From an uncultured Lachnospiraceae bacterium (GTDB lineage Bacteria; Bacillota_A; Clostridia; Lachnospirales; Lachnospiraceae): a stretch of 22,492 nucleotides of DNA. Position numbers and translations under genes: made by a program. The stretch lies in contig CAJUQU010000031.1 of the NCBI GenBank assembly GCA_910588595.1, forward strand, positions 1-22,492. The letters are read 5' to 3'. The notes under the pieces are model-generated. The model did not search any database. It was given only the letters and a program-made list of their open reading frames with translations, and was not told where the DNA came from. This document shows, in pieces, positions 15,877 through 22,492 of the stretch (its first letter is position 1; the number at the start of each line of letters is the position of its first letter).

Positions 15877-16569
15877 CTATTTGTAATAATAGCCTACGCC
15901 CCACTTGGTGTGTACGTATTTGGGTTCACTTGGATTGGGTTCGATCTTTTCGCGCAGTCTCCTGATATGCACATCCACTGTCCTGACATCCCCCGGATAA
16001 TCCTCTCCCCACACAAGCTTTAACAGATTCTCTCTTCCGTAGACTTTATTCGGATTGAGCACTAACAGTTCAAGAACATCAAATTCCTTCGCCGTGAGAT
16101 TGACCTCCCTGCCGCTGACATGGAGACGCCTTCCCTCGCAGTCGAGACGCAGGTCGCCCGCCTCTATCACCTGCACCTTTTTCTCATCCGGCTCTTTTAC
16201 CTTTGTTCCAGTCCTGCGTATGATCGCCTTGATCCTCGCCTTGACTTCAAGGATATTAAACGGTTTGGTAATGTAGTCGTCTGCACCGTACTCGAGCCCG
16301 AGTATCTTGTCCATATCCTCCCCCTTTGCGGTGAGCATGATGACAGGTACATCAGAAAATTCCCTGATCTGCTGACATACTTCCAGTCCGGTCAGCTTCG
16401 GAAGCATGATATCAAGCAAAATGATATCGTATTTTTTGTTCTTTGCCATCTCGAGCGCCTCTTCTCCGTCATATGCGCACTCGACTTCCATGTCATCCTG
16501 TTCCAGACTAAAGCGCAGTCCCTTCACGATCAGCTTTTCATCATCTACAACCAAAACCTTTTTACCCAT
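15877..16569 (-). CDS. OmpR/PhoB-family response regulator
   Basis: 230 aa from the ATG at 16569. The receiver domain (1-118) has the acidic pocket D9/D10, phospho-acceptor D53 (IILLDIMLPKLTG), T80 and K102 (TKPF). A winged-helix DNA-binding domain (about 133-229) ends VDVHIRRLREKIEP .. YVHTKWGVGYYYK, characteristic of OmpR/PhoB/WalR proteins. Lies 24 bases after comEA and before the kinase, one operon. The frame opens at a TTG at 16587, which would overlap the GGGAG that serves the ATG. I cannot tell its targets; control of cell-envelope genes is common for WalR/MtrA relatives. Confidence 0.95.
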   Translation of the reverse strand: MGKKVLVVDDEKLIVKGLRFSLEQDDMEVECAYDGEEALEMAKNKKYDIILLDIMLPKLTGLEVCQQIREFSDVPVIMLTAKGEDMDKILGLEYGADDYITKPFNILEVKARIKAIIRRTGTKVKEPDEKKVQVIEAGDLRLDCEGRRLHVSGREVNLTAKEFDVLELLVLNPNKVYGRENLLKLVWGEDYPGDVRTVDVHIRRLREKIEPNPSEPKYVHTKWGVGYYYK

Positions 16570-16593
16570 TACTTCTGAATCTCCCAACTCTCA

Positions 16594-17310
16594 TTAAATC
16601 GTTATCTTATCTTTTATCTTTGAAAAAAGTCCGTCCTTGATACCGTCCACTCTCTTGATATCTTCGATACTGCCAAAACTGCCGTTTTTTTCCCTGTAAT
16701 CAACGATAGCCTGTGCCCTGCTCGCCCCAATCCCTGACACTGATGTCAGTTCCGTGACGGTGGCTGTATTGATGTTGACAAGCCCGGAATCCTGCGCCGC
16801 CTGTGCCGTATCCCCTGCCGGACAGAAATATGTCCCTGCCTCCTTAAGTGCCAGCGCTTCCTCCTGCGTCAGGATCACAACCTGCTCTCCGTCCGTGATC
16901 GGCCTTGCCATATTGAGGCAGTTCTCGTCAGCGTCCGCTGTCAGTCCCCCAGCCAGCTCAACCGCCTCGTACAGACGGCTTCCCTGTCTTAGGCTGTATA
17001 CTCCCGGAAGCTCGACCGCGCCGCACACATAGATGTATACCTGCGGCAGACTGCTCCCACCCGCATTCCCTGCATCGGACACATTCTCCAAAAATGACAC
17101 TTCTGTCATATTACTGTCCTGTGTCTCCACATTGATGGATTCCTGCGCAGTACACTCCTCAACCGTCAGAGCCAACGTAACCTCATCCCGCGCCGATGCA
17201 CACCCGCAGAGCAGCACCGGAGCTGTCAGCGCAAACAGAAAAACACATGCAGCACACACGAACCTTTTACTGATTATGTTGTTCTTTTCTTTTTTTACCT
17301 TTTTAATCAT
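16594..17310 (-). CDS. comEA: ComEA-like DNA-binding lipoprotein (SLBB plus helix-hairpin-helix)
   Basis: 238 aa from the ATG at 17310. An N-terminal signal has a lipobox-like LCGC with Cys37 (after VFLFALTAPVL), so the protein may be lipid-anchored instead of held by the single membrane helix of B. subtilis ComEA. A low-complexity linker (41-85) leads to an SLBB domain (about 90-148, VYIYVCGAVELPGVY..LYEAVELAGG). The C-terminal helix-hairpin-helix pair (about 173-237, VNINTATVTELTSVSGIG.. YREKNGSF..) binds double-stranded DNA at the cell surface. It is the first gene of the operon leading to the regulator, kinase and comEC. Start choice is uncertain: AAGGAG lies three bases before an in-frame GTG at 17319 and about 12 before the ATG. 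Confidence 0.9.
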   Translation of the reverse strand: MIKKVKKEKNNIISKRFVCAACVFLFALTAPVLLCGCASARDEVTLALTVEECTAQESINVETQDSNMTEVSFLENVSDAGNAGGSSLPQVYIYVCGAVELPGVYSLRQGSRLYEAVELAGGLTADADENCLNMARPITDGEQVVILTQEEALALKEAGTYFCPAGDTAQAAQDSGLVNINTATVTELTSVSGIGASRAQAIVDYREKNGSFGSIEDIKRVDGIKDGLFSKIKDKITI

Positions 17311-17359
17311 GGATATCACATACTCCTTCTCAGAGCCCCTCTATGCATACCCACTCATT

Positions 17360-17388
17360 ATTTTATGCTAAAACGGATTTTATTACAA
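17360..17388 (-). promoter_or_regulatory. promoter upstream of comEA
   Basis: On the minus strand, TTGTAA (17383-17388), a 17-base spacer and TAAAAT (17360-17365) lie about 50 bases before the comEA start, directly after the end of the DUF4422 gene. This is likely the start of the comEA-to-holA transcript. Confidence 0.65.
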
Positions 17389-17411
17389 GTGTGAATTTTG
17401 ACATTTCATTC

Positions 17412-18569
17412 CTATAACCTATTTTCGCAGTACCGATACGCCCTTTCCGCAATATTCTGGTTTTGTGCAAACAGGCGGATCGCCGCCCGCAGCGCAACAT
17501 CCGTCGTCTTCACAGGCCCCGCTGCATCTGCGGTCCTGATGGTGCGTATGTACTCCGCTTTTCCTGTCTGTCCCTGCACTTCGCTCTCCGTCAACACCTC
17601 CCTGACTGCACTGGCTGCGAAACTGTTTAGTTTTCTGAAGTAATCTATCACCGCCGCATAATCGTTGATCTGTTCCAAAAAACAGCGCCCATACTCCTCC
17701 TGCTCCAGGTTTGCCGTCGACACCGCCTGCAGACAGAGCTTGCACTCACCGTTGAGATCAGATGCTTCCATCAGGATATCCGGTCTCTGTTTCAGGACAG
17801 CCTCAAAATATTTTTTTGCCCCAGCTGCATCCCTCTTGTGAAAAAATTCCGCCATCTGTTCTGTGACTTCCCTGGTCTCGCTCTTTTCCCCGATCACTGC
17901 AACCCTGCATTCAAACGCACGAAGATGATTTGCCCTCACCCACACATACAGCAGAAATTCCGAGATAAAACCAAATACCCGCCTGTGATAGTCGTCCTCG
18001 AAGGTGAGGTCAATGCGCTTGTGCAGTTCAAAAAATATGGTGAAAAGCCATTCACAGTACGCGTCATATAATCCTTTTTTTGCCACCATGATATTGCCAA
18101 AATACGTCTTATTCTGGTGCACCAAAGTGACAAACGTGTCATAATATTCGGGATAAAGTTCCGCGATGATACGTCCTGTCTCATCGAGCGTTCCTATCTT
18201 GTGATGCGCACCAAATCCTTCTCTGTAGGAGCCTGGAAGCTCAAGCTGCTTGGTCGTTATGATATCATGATCTGCAAGAATCCCCTCATACTCCGCCTCC
18301 GAAAAGACATAGCCCTGCTCGCTGGTGAGGAACCGCCTGTAGTGACATATCCCCACACAGTCCGCGTCCCTATAGTTTTTCCATACCCAGTAGACACCGG
18401 AAAGTTCCGCATAATAACAATTCAGATCTGATATGTTGTCTCCCGTGTCATCTCCGAGATATCCGAAATCCTCCTTAGCATTCTTATGTCCTACATGAAG
18501 CGGTATATACATTGGATCACTCGGAACTACAAATTGTTTATGTGTCATTGCAAAAATTTTAACAGACAT
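17412..18569 (-). CDS. DUF4422 domain protein, probable polysaccharide glycosyltransferase
   Basis: 385 aa from the ATG at 18569. Residues 1-250 match the DUF4422 pattern of capsule and exopolysaccharide clusters: VKIFAMTHKQF, then YIPLHVGHKN, GDNISDLNCYYAELSGVYWVWKNY (48-66), GICHYRRFL (73-81) and FGNIMVAKKGLYDAYCEWLF. Members are proposed galactopyranosyl- or other glycosyltransferases; no signal peptide or membrane helix is seen. The last 130 residues (KRDAAGAKKYFEAVLKQRPD onward) are helical, TPR-like and may be an added module. The open frame begins at 18659, but AAGGAG eight bases before the ATG at 18569 fixes the start. It stands alone between comEA and a divergent membrane-protein gene, with no capsule cluster nearby. 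Confidence 0.82.
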   Translation of the reverse strand: MSVKIFAMTHKQFVVPSDPMYIPLHVGHKNAKEDFGYLGDDTGDNISDLNCYYAELSGVYWVWKNYRDADCVGICHYRRFLTSEQGYVFSEAEYEGILADHDIITTKQLELPGSYREGFGAHHKIGTLDETGRIIAELYPEYYDTFVTLVHQNKTYFGNIMVAKKGLYDAYCEWLFTIFFELHKRIDLTFEDDYHRRVFGFISEFLLYVWVRANHLRAFECRVAVIGEKSETREVTEQMAEFFHKRDAAGAKKYFEAVLKQRPDILMEASDLNGECKLCLQAVSTANLEQEEYGRCFLEQINDYAAVIDYFRKLNSFAASAVREVLTESEVQGQTGKAEYIRTIRTADAAGPVKTTDVALRAAIRLFAQNQNIAERAYRYCENRL

Positions 18570-18693
18570 GATGCCATCTCCTTGTATAATGTTTTCACTG
18601 CACTGATCAACTTTGACCCACAATGATTTATTTAAAACTAAAAAATGCTTGCCATCCATACCCGTATTATGTTAGGCTTATTAAGTCGTGTGT

Positions 18694-18705
18694 TCAATTA
18701 ATTGA
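18694..18705. promoter_or_regulatory. 12-base perfect palindrome, candidate operator
   Basis: TCAATTAATTGA lies in the divergent intergenic region and overlaps the -35 box of the plus-strand promoter. Its complement overlaps a possible minus-strand -35 (TTGAAC, 18692-18697; 17 bases to TAACAT) for the DUF4422 gene. A dimeric regulator bound here could control both genes; being an AT-rich palindrome it could also be chance. Confidence 0.4.
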
Positions 18706-18730
18706 CACTCCAACATATCCATTATATAAT
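18702..18730 (+). promoter_or_regulatory. perfect consensus sigma-A promoter
   Basis: TTGACA (18702-18707), a 17-base spacer and TATAAT (18725-18730) match the vegetative consensus at all 12 positions. The expected transcription start, about seven bases on, falls inside or right beside the AGGAGG ribosome binding site (18734-18739), giving a leader of only about 12 bases. Confidence 0.85.
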
Positions 18731-18748
18731 CATAGGAGGATTTGCACA

Positions 18749-19165
18749 ATGCAAAAGACAAAATTAGGAATTTCTGTTGCGCTCATGGGAGCCGGGCTTT
18801 ATTTCCTCGGCATCTTTAGTTTTATCCCCGCTTTTCTGTTGGCAGCATATGTCCTGCTGCGTGAGGAGAACGCGTGGCTGAAAAGAAATGCTATAAGAAT
18901 GGTTGTTATCGTAACCGGATTTTACCTGCTCCATACCGGAGTTGACATGCTTCAGGAAATCTGGGGTGTGTTCAATAGTATTCTGGGCATGATACCGTTT
19001 TTAAATTTACATTTCAACTTCCCTCTCAATCTTGACAGCCTGGCAAACTATATCATTTCGTTTCTTCAAAATCTTGTACTGCTCATAAGCGGATTCAAGG
19101 CGCTTTCCGGCAATATGATCAAGGTTGATTTCGCGGACAAACTACTGCTCAAACATCTTGACTAA
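18749..19165 (+). CDS. small integral membrane protein of unknown function
   Basis: 138 aa with hydrophobic segments at about 5-36, 51-69 and 108-121, and an amphipathic or hydrophobic stretch near 76-92 (GVFNSILGMIPFLNLHFNF). A LREENAWLKRNAIRM basic loop and an acidic-hydrophobic tail (DFADKLLLKHLD) are present. I do not recognise the family. AGGAGG nine bases before the ATG decides the start; the open frame extends back to 18623 but would cross the promoter. The gene stands alone between its promoter and a strong terminator, so it is a single-gene transcript with strong expression signals, facing away from the DUF4422 gene. Confidence 0.8.
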   Translation: MQKTKLGISVALMGAGLYFLGIFSFIPAFLLAAYVLLREENAWLKRNAIRMVVIVTGFYLLHTGVDMLQEIWGVFNSILGMIPFLNLHFNFPLNLDSLANYIISFLQNLVLLISGFKALSGNMIKVDFADKLLLKHLD

Positions 19166-19206
19166 ATACTTCTGACCGCGTACCCCTTTACAGGGGGGCT
19201 GCGCAT

Positions 19207-19243
19207 AAAAATAAGACAGTTTTGACGGACTGTCTTATTTTTT
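19207..19243 (+). terminator. strong, probably bidirectional terminator
   Basis: A 12-base-pair perfect stem (AAATAAGACAGT at 19209-19220 with ACTGTCTTATTT at 19229-19240) with an 8-base loop, flanked by A-rich bases on the left and T residues on the right. It ends the small membrane protein gene and, read on the other strand, the operon whose last gene ends at 19310. A second G/C hairpin (CCCC 19183-19186 / GGGG 19193-19196) precedes it. Confidence 0.88.
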
Positions 19244-19309
19244 GTATACACATCCAGCTGACTGCCGAGAGTCACTAGGATGATCCGCTTGCGGACGCGA
19301 TGATAATCC

Positions 19310-20137
19310 TCAGCAGTTTCCCACAAACACATATTTCAAATATTTTCTGGCAGTCTCCGCGAGGCTGTATACTTTTTCAACTGCCGTCGCTTCCCTGTCC
19401 GCCATATGATATCTGGGAAAAAAACGGGTAACGTGCAGTGGGATCTCCCTGCCGACAGACGCGATCCATTCAGCCTCCTCTTCCATTTCTGGCAGCTTGT
19501 CATTTTTGCCGGGCACGATCAGCGTGGTCAGTTCCACATGACAGCAGGCTGCCGCATGTCGGATAAATTCTTTTACGGTTTCTAAGTCCCCTCCAAGTTC
19601 CCTGTAATACGGTTCCCTGAATCCTTTCAGATCGATATTCATGGCGTCTGTCATGGGCAGGATTTCCTCCAGTGTTTCAATAGATGCCGTCCCGTTTGTC
19701 ACCAGCACGTTTTTCATCCCTGCCTTTTTCACCAGCGCACTTGTGTCGCGTATATATTCCCAGCCGACCAGCGGCTCGTTATATGTAAACGCAACGCCAA
19801 TATTGCCTGCATCCCTGCATGCAAGTGCCTTTTCTACCAGATGCTCCGGCGCGATATAGACCGATTCTGCCGCATTTGCATCTGCCATGGAAATCTCATG
19901 GTTCTGGCAGAAGGCACACCGCAGATTACATCCATAGCTTCCGACGGACAAGATCCTGCTCCCGGGATAAAACAGTCTCAGCGGTTTTTTCTCAATCGCA
20001 TCCAGCGCAAGGGAAGTGACCTGTCCGTAGTTTTCACATATGATTTTGCCTTGCTCATTTTTTCTTGCCCCGCAGAGTCCTCTCTGCCCGGGTTCCAGAC
20101 TGCAGCGATGCATACATGTATGACAGACTGCTTTCAT
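19310..20137 (-). CDS. amrS: AmmeMemoRadiSam system radical SAM enzyme
   Basis: 275 aa. The N-terminal Cys pattern CHTCMHRC..GLCGAR (5-24) is characteristic of this family and of pyruvate formate-lyase-activase-like proteins. The radical SAM motif CNLRCAFC (70-77) places a 4Fe-4S cluster on C70, C74 and C77. FTYNEPLVGWEYI (about 118-130) and the DLKGFREPYYREL segment (about 168-181) fit the barrel. Members are found next to AMMECR1 and Memo genes; their reaction is not established. The C-terminus ends KYVFVGNC, without a longer Cys-containing tail that I recall in some relatives. The gene follows the Memo-AMMECR1 fusion by 65 bases, with GGAGGAG just before the ATG. Operon membership is clear. 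Confidence 0.9.
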   Translation of the reverse strand: MKAVCHTCMHRCSLEPGQRGLCGARKNEQGKIICENYGQVTSLALDAIEKKPLRLFYPGSRILSVGSYGCNLRCAFCQNHEISMADANAAESVYIAPEHLVEKALACRDAGNIGVAFTYNEPLVGWEYIRDTSALVKKAGMKNVLVTNGTASIETLEEILPMTDAMNIDLKGFREPYYRELGGDLETVKEFIRHAAACCHVELTTLIVPGKNDKLPEMEEEAEWIASVGREIPLHVTRFFPRYHMADREATAVEKVYSLAETARKYLKYVFVGNC

Positions 20138-20202
20138 CTCCTCCTTGCCCCCTTCCGCCTATGTCTTTTTCATGTCTGATTTCATTGTATCTGCACATGA
20201 CG

Positions 20203-21588
20203 CTAAAAATGCCTTACGACTTCAAATCTTTCCAGTGTGACGGCTTCCGCTTCGCCGATGCCTGCCTTGCGCTTTGCGACCGCGATCTGCTCCTCCACGG
20301 TATCTATACCGTCCAGATTCGGTAGCAGCAGACCGCGCTTGCTGCCTTTGGTAACAATGACACCGTACCGTCTGACATCCAGTTTGTCAGGTGCATCGAC
20401 TGTCTCCGCATCGCCCAGCACATCCACGCTGATCACAAGTTCGTCCAGTTCCTCCTGCCTGATCGGCAGGAATCTGGGATCGCGACATGCCGCACTGATG
20501 GCATTTTCTATGATTTCTTCCGCAACAGAAGTCTGTACGGCACAGATCGTGCCTATACAGCCACGCAGGCTTCCGTTTTCTTTGATGGAAACAAAGACGC
20601 CTGCTCTCTGGCTGCACAGTTCCTCGGGCAGCCCGTCCGGCACTGCTATTTTTTCTCCTGTGCGCACATAGTTCTCTATTGTCTTTCTGGCAAGCTGCAC
20701 ATAGGCATCCTCCTGACTTCTATGCCTTGCAATCTCCGCTCTCTCTTTTGCTTCAAACTGCTGCCTGAAATTGCGGTCTGTATCACTGCCGCATACCATA
20801 TAACTGCACACTCCGTAGCCCACGCCGAAGACACCTTCATATGCCAGGGCTTCTGCTTCCACTTTCAGCTGGTCGAGCGCCCCTGCCATGATCGTAAACG
20901 AGCGATGCCCGCACTCCCCTGCCTTTTCACAAAATTCTTCCGAAAAGCGAAACAGTTCTCCAAACGCTGCCTTTTCCATCACGTCCATAATACGGCTGTC
21001 GTATTGCGGTCCCTCTTCCCGATATCCGTAAGGCCCATCCTCCTTTAGCCTGTGTGATAAATCCCCGCTTGCGATCAGCACTGTTGTCCGCCCCAGCAGC
21101 TTTGCTGCTTCCTGGATATACTGCCCCAGCTGGTAATGCATTTTCAGAGGCAGTCCGGATAAGCCTATGCGGACGAGCTGATAATCGGTTGTATATTGAT
21201 TCACAAAATACAGCGGAACCATCGTTCCATGATCCAGTTCCCTGTCTCGTTCTCCTTTTGTTCCTGCCGGAAAACCTGCCGCATCTGCCAGTCTGCAGAC
21301 CTGTTCTACGAATTTGATATCATATTGGACTCTCAGCTGCACCTTGGGGGCATGAAACTGCGCCAGATCCCCCGATGCACTCTCCCTGGGTGATATATGG
21401 AAATAATCTGAATACATGACCTGATGCGGGGAGAACAAAACGATCGTATCCGGTTTCAGGCTGCCGATCCTGCGTGCCACCGTCTGGTAAGCATCGATCG
21501 TCCTCTGGATTTTTTTCTCTTCACCCCTGCCGACCTCCGGTATGATGATGGGCGGATGGGGGACCATAAATGCTGCTATTACCGCCAT
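20203..21588 (-). CDS. Memo/AMMECR1 fusion protein (AmmeMemoRadiSam proteins A and B)
   Basis: 461 aa containing two domains usually listed as separate proteins. Residues 1-265 are a LigB/Memo-like class III extradiol-dioxygenase fold with VPHPP (H11), FSPHQV (H55), LDHGTMVPL (H120) and ASGDLSHRL (H179), the His set expected to bind metal. Residues 280-461 are an AMMECR1 domain with the invariant LRGCIGT (341-347), DPRF (370-373) and a C-terminal EEQIAVAKRKAGI helix. The two domains with the downstream radical SAM gene complete the AmmeMemoRadiSam set. Function is not established; human MEMO1 binds iron or copper, and AMMECR1 has a putative active-site cleft. AAGGAG is nine bases before the ATG. 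It follows the aminopeptidase gene by 63 bases in one operon. Confidence 0.93.
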   Translation of the reverse strand: MAVIAAFMVPHPPIIIPEVGRGEEKKIQRTIDAYQTVARRIGSLKPDTIVLFSPHQVMYSDYFHISPRESASGDLAQFHAPKVQLRVQYDIKFVEQVCRLADAAGFPAGTKGERDRELDHGTMVPLYFVNQYTTDYQLVRIGLSGLPLKMHYQLGQYIQEAAKLLGRTTVLIASGDLSHRLKEDGPYGYREEGPQYDSRIMDVMEKAAFGELFRFSEEFCEKAGECGHRSFTIMAGALDQLKVEAEALAYEGVFGVGYGVCSYMVCGSDTDRNFRQQFEAKERAEIARHRSQEDAYVQLARKTIENYVRTGEKIAVPDGLPEELCSQRAGVFVSIKENGSLRGCIGTICAVQTSVAEEIIENAISAACRDPRFLPIRQEELDELVISVDVLGDAETVDAPDKLDVRRYGVIVTKGSKRGLLLPNLDGIDTVEEQIAVAKRKAGIGEAEAVTLERFEVVRHF

Positions 21589-21651
21589 AAGACAATGCTC
21601 CTTTCCTCCAGACTGCTTTTGACATAAAATATCCCTTGCATCGCCGCGTTT

Positions 21652-22492
21652 CTATGCTCTCAAAAACGCAGTGTAACCACGCACCGCCTCGTACACATCT
21701 GCTTTGCTCACCGCCTCGTACGGCGCATGCATATTCAGCACGGGCACACCGCTGTCGATCACATTCATTCCGTACTCCGCCATGAAGTGCGCTATGGTTC
21801 CGCCGCCGCCCACATCGACTTTGCCCAGTTCTGAGAACTGATACATCACATCCGCATCGTCCATGATCCTTCTGATCTGCGCGATATACTCCGCATTGGC
21901 ATCGTTCGCCCCGCCCTTTCCCCTCGAGCCGGTATATTTGTTGAAGGCGAGTCCCCTTGCCAGAAACGCGGTGTTGTTCTTCTCAAATGCACTTTCGTAC
22001 AGCGGATCATAGCCGGCACTCACATCGGAAGAGAGCATTTTGGAATTTGCCAGCGCACGGCGCACCAGAAGCGGGGAATCCTTCTCGGTGGCTGCGACAA
22101 GTTCCGCGACTGTGTTCTCAAAAAAGCGGGAAGCCATACCGGTAGCACCCACACTGCCAATCTCTTCCTTGTCGACAAGCAGGCAGCAAAGAGTTGTATC
22201 TGTAATCTCTTCTGCCATGTCGAGCATTGCAAAAACGGATGAAAAAGCACACACTCTGTCATCCTGTCCATATCCGAGGATCATACTCCTGTCAAAACCC
22301 AGATCCTTCGCCTTTCCCGCGGGAACGATCTCCAGCTCGGCAGAAAGCAGATCCTGCTCCTCAATCTCATACGTATCCGCAAGAATTCTTATGATATTCG
22401 CCCTGAGTGCCTCTTTCTCCTCCTTCACCAGCTCATCACGCTGTTCGATGGGACGGTTTCCGATCAGAAGATCAAGGTTGTCACCTGTGACG
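21652..22492 (-). CDS. M18-family aspartyl aminopeptidase, 5' end beyond the window
   Basis: 280 codons of the C-terminal part are visible and the frame is open to the window edge (the GTG at 22428 is internal, since VTGDNLDLLIGN upstream continues the family sequence). The zinc-peptidase residues of M18 present here are the Asp in GYGQDDR, the Glu pair in VDKEEIGSVGATGM, the Asp of SSDVSAGYDP and the His of NMHAPYEAVSKADVY; the first His (in the N-terminal part) lies outside. These remove N-terminal amino acids, preferring acidic ones, in the cytoplasm. It is the first visible gene of the run leading to the Memo-AMMECR1 fusion and the radical SAM enzyme. Not truncated by a stop; only the window cuts it. 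Confidence 0.93.
   Translation of the reverse strand, partial: VTGDNLDLLIGNRPIEQRDELVKEEKEALRANIIRILADTYEIEEQDLLSAELEIVPAGKAKDLGFDRSMILGYGQDDRVCAFSSVFAMLDMAEEITDTTLCCLLVDKEEIGSVGATGMASRFFENTVAELVAATEKDSPLLVRRALANSKMLSSDVSAGYDPLYESAFEKNNTAFLARGLAFNKYTGSRGKGGANDANAEYIAQIRRIMDDADVMYQFSELGKVDVGGGGTIAHFMAEYGMNVIDSGVPVLNMHAPYEAVSKADVYEAVRGYTAFLRA

Noticed and set aside
18585..18615. TTGATC...TATACA as a promoter for the DUF4422 gene on the minus strand
   Set aside because: The -10 box would abut the AAGGAG ribosome binding site, so the transcript would start within or after it.
18623..18748. N-terminal extension of the small membrane protein
   Set aside because: The extension would run across a perfect promoter and its ribosome binding site; the ATG at 18749 with AGGAGG is the better start.
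1..22492. CRISPR array, tRNA, rRNA, insertion sequence or origin
   Set aside because: No run of regularly spaced repeats, no tRNA-like cloverleaf with T-arm consensus, no transposase or integrase and no DnaA-box cluster was seen.

Overview
The window looks like a chromosomal segment from a low-to-mid GC Clostridia, most likely a Lachnospiraceae-type Firmicute. This rests on strong GGAGG-type ribosome binding sites, the holA-comEC linkage, a DUF4250 microprotein, DUF4422 and AMMECR1/Memo/radical SAM genes, and lipoproteins with clear lipoboxes. It is an inference from gene content; no rRNA or other marker is present. I see no tRNA, rRNA, CRISPR array, complete insertion sequence or origin. Nearly everything is on the minus strand; only a permease/ATPase pair (6927-8664) and one small membrane protein (18749-19165) are on the plus strand.

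Layout, left to right. (1) 49-930: an AT-rich minus-strand gene whose C-terminal end is the beginning of a nitrilase-fold domain and then stops; it looks truncated and foreign. (2) 1212-4194: pilB/gspE and pilC/gspF, the assembly ATPase and inner-membrane platform of a type IV pilus or type II secretion machine, with their own promoter and a terminator but no pilins. (3) 4310-5870: a TPR-like hypothetical gene translationally close-coupled to a UDP-glucuronate 4-epimerase-like gene. (4) 6036-6758: a membrane-anchored polysaccharide (peptidoglycan) deacetylase. (5) 6927-8664 (+) and 8661-9758 (-): permease, ATPase and lipoprotein binding protein of an iron-siderophore/haem/cobalamin-type ABC importer, arranged convergently with a 4-base stop-codon overlap. 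(6) 9788-17310 (-): a long gene train read as comEA, response regulator, sensor kinase, GerMN lipoprotein, comEC, holA, DUF4250, and on into the ABC binding-protein gene. (7) 17412-18569 (-): a DUF4422 glycosyltransferase-like protein, divergent from a small membrane protein that has a consensus promoter. (8) 19310-22492 (-): an M18 aminopeptidase (cut by the window edge), a Memo-AMMECR1 fusion protein and its radical SAM partner.

How the genes may work together: comEA, comEC and the pilB/pilC pair are all parts of DNA-uptake pilus systems, so a competence-like pathway is possible, although pilins, the prepilin peptidase and comF are not here. The regulator-kinase-GerMN lipoprotein trio has the same gene order as actinobacterial mtrA-mtrB-lpqB and sits between the two DNA-uptake genes; this is the arrangement I find most interesting. 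The epimerase, deacetylase and DUF4422 genes point to cell-envelope polysaccharide work. The left-edge truncated nitrilase-like gene and the Memo-AMMECR1/radical SAM set are the two places where function is truly unknown.
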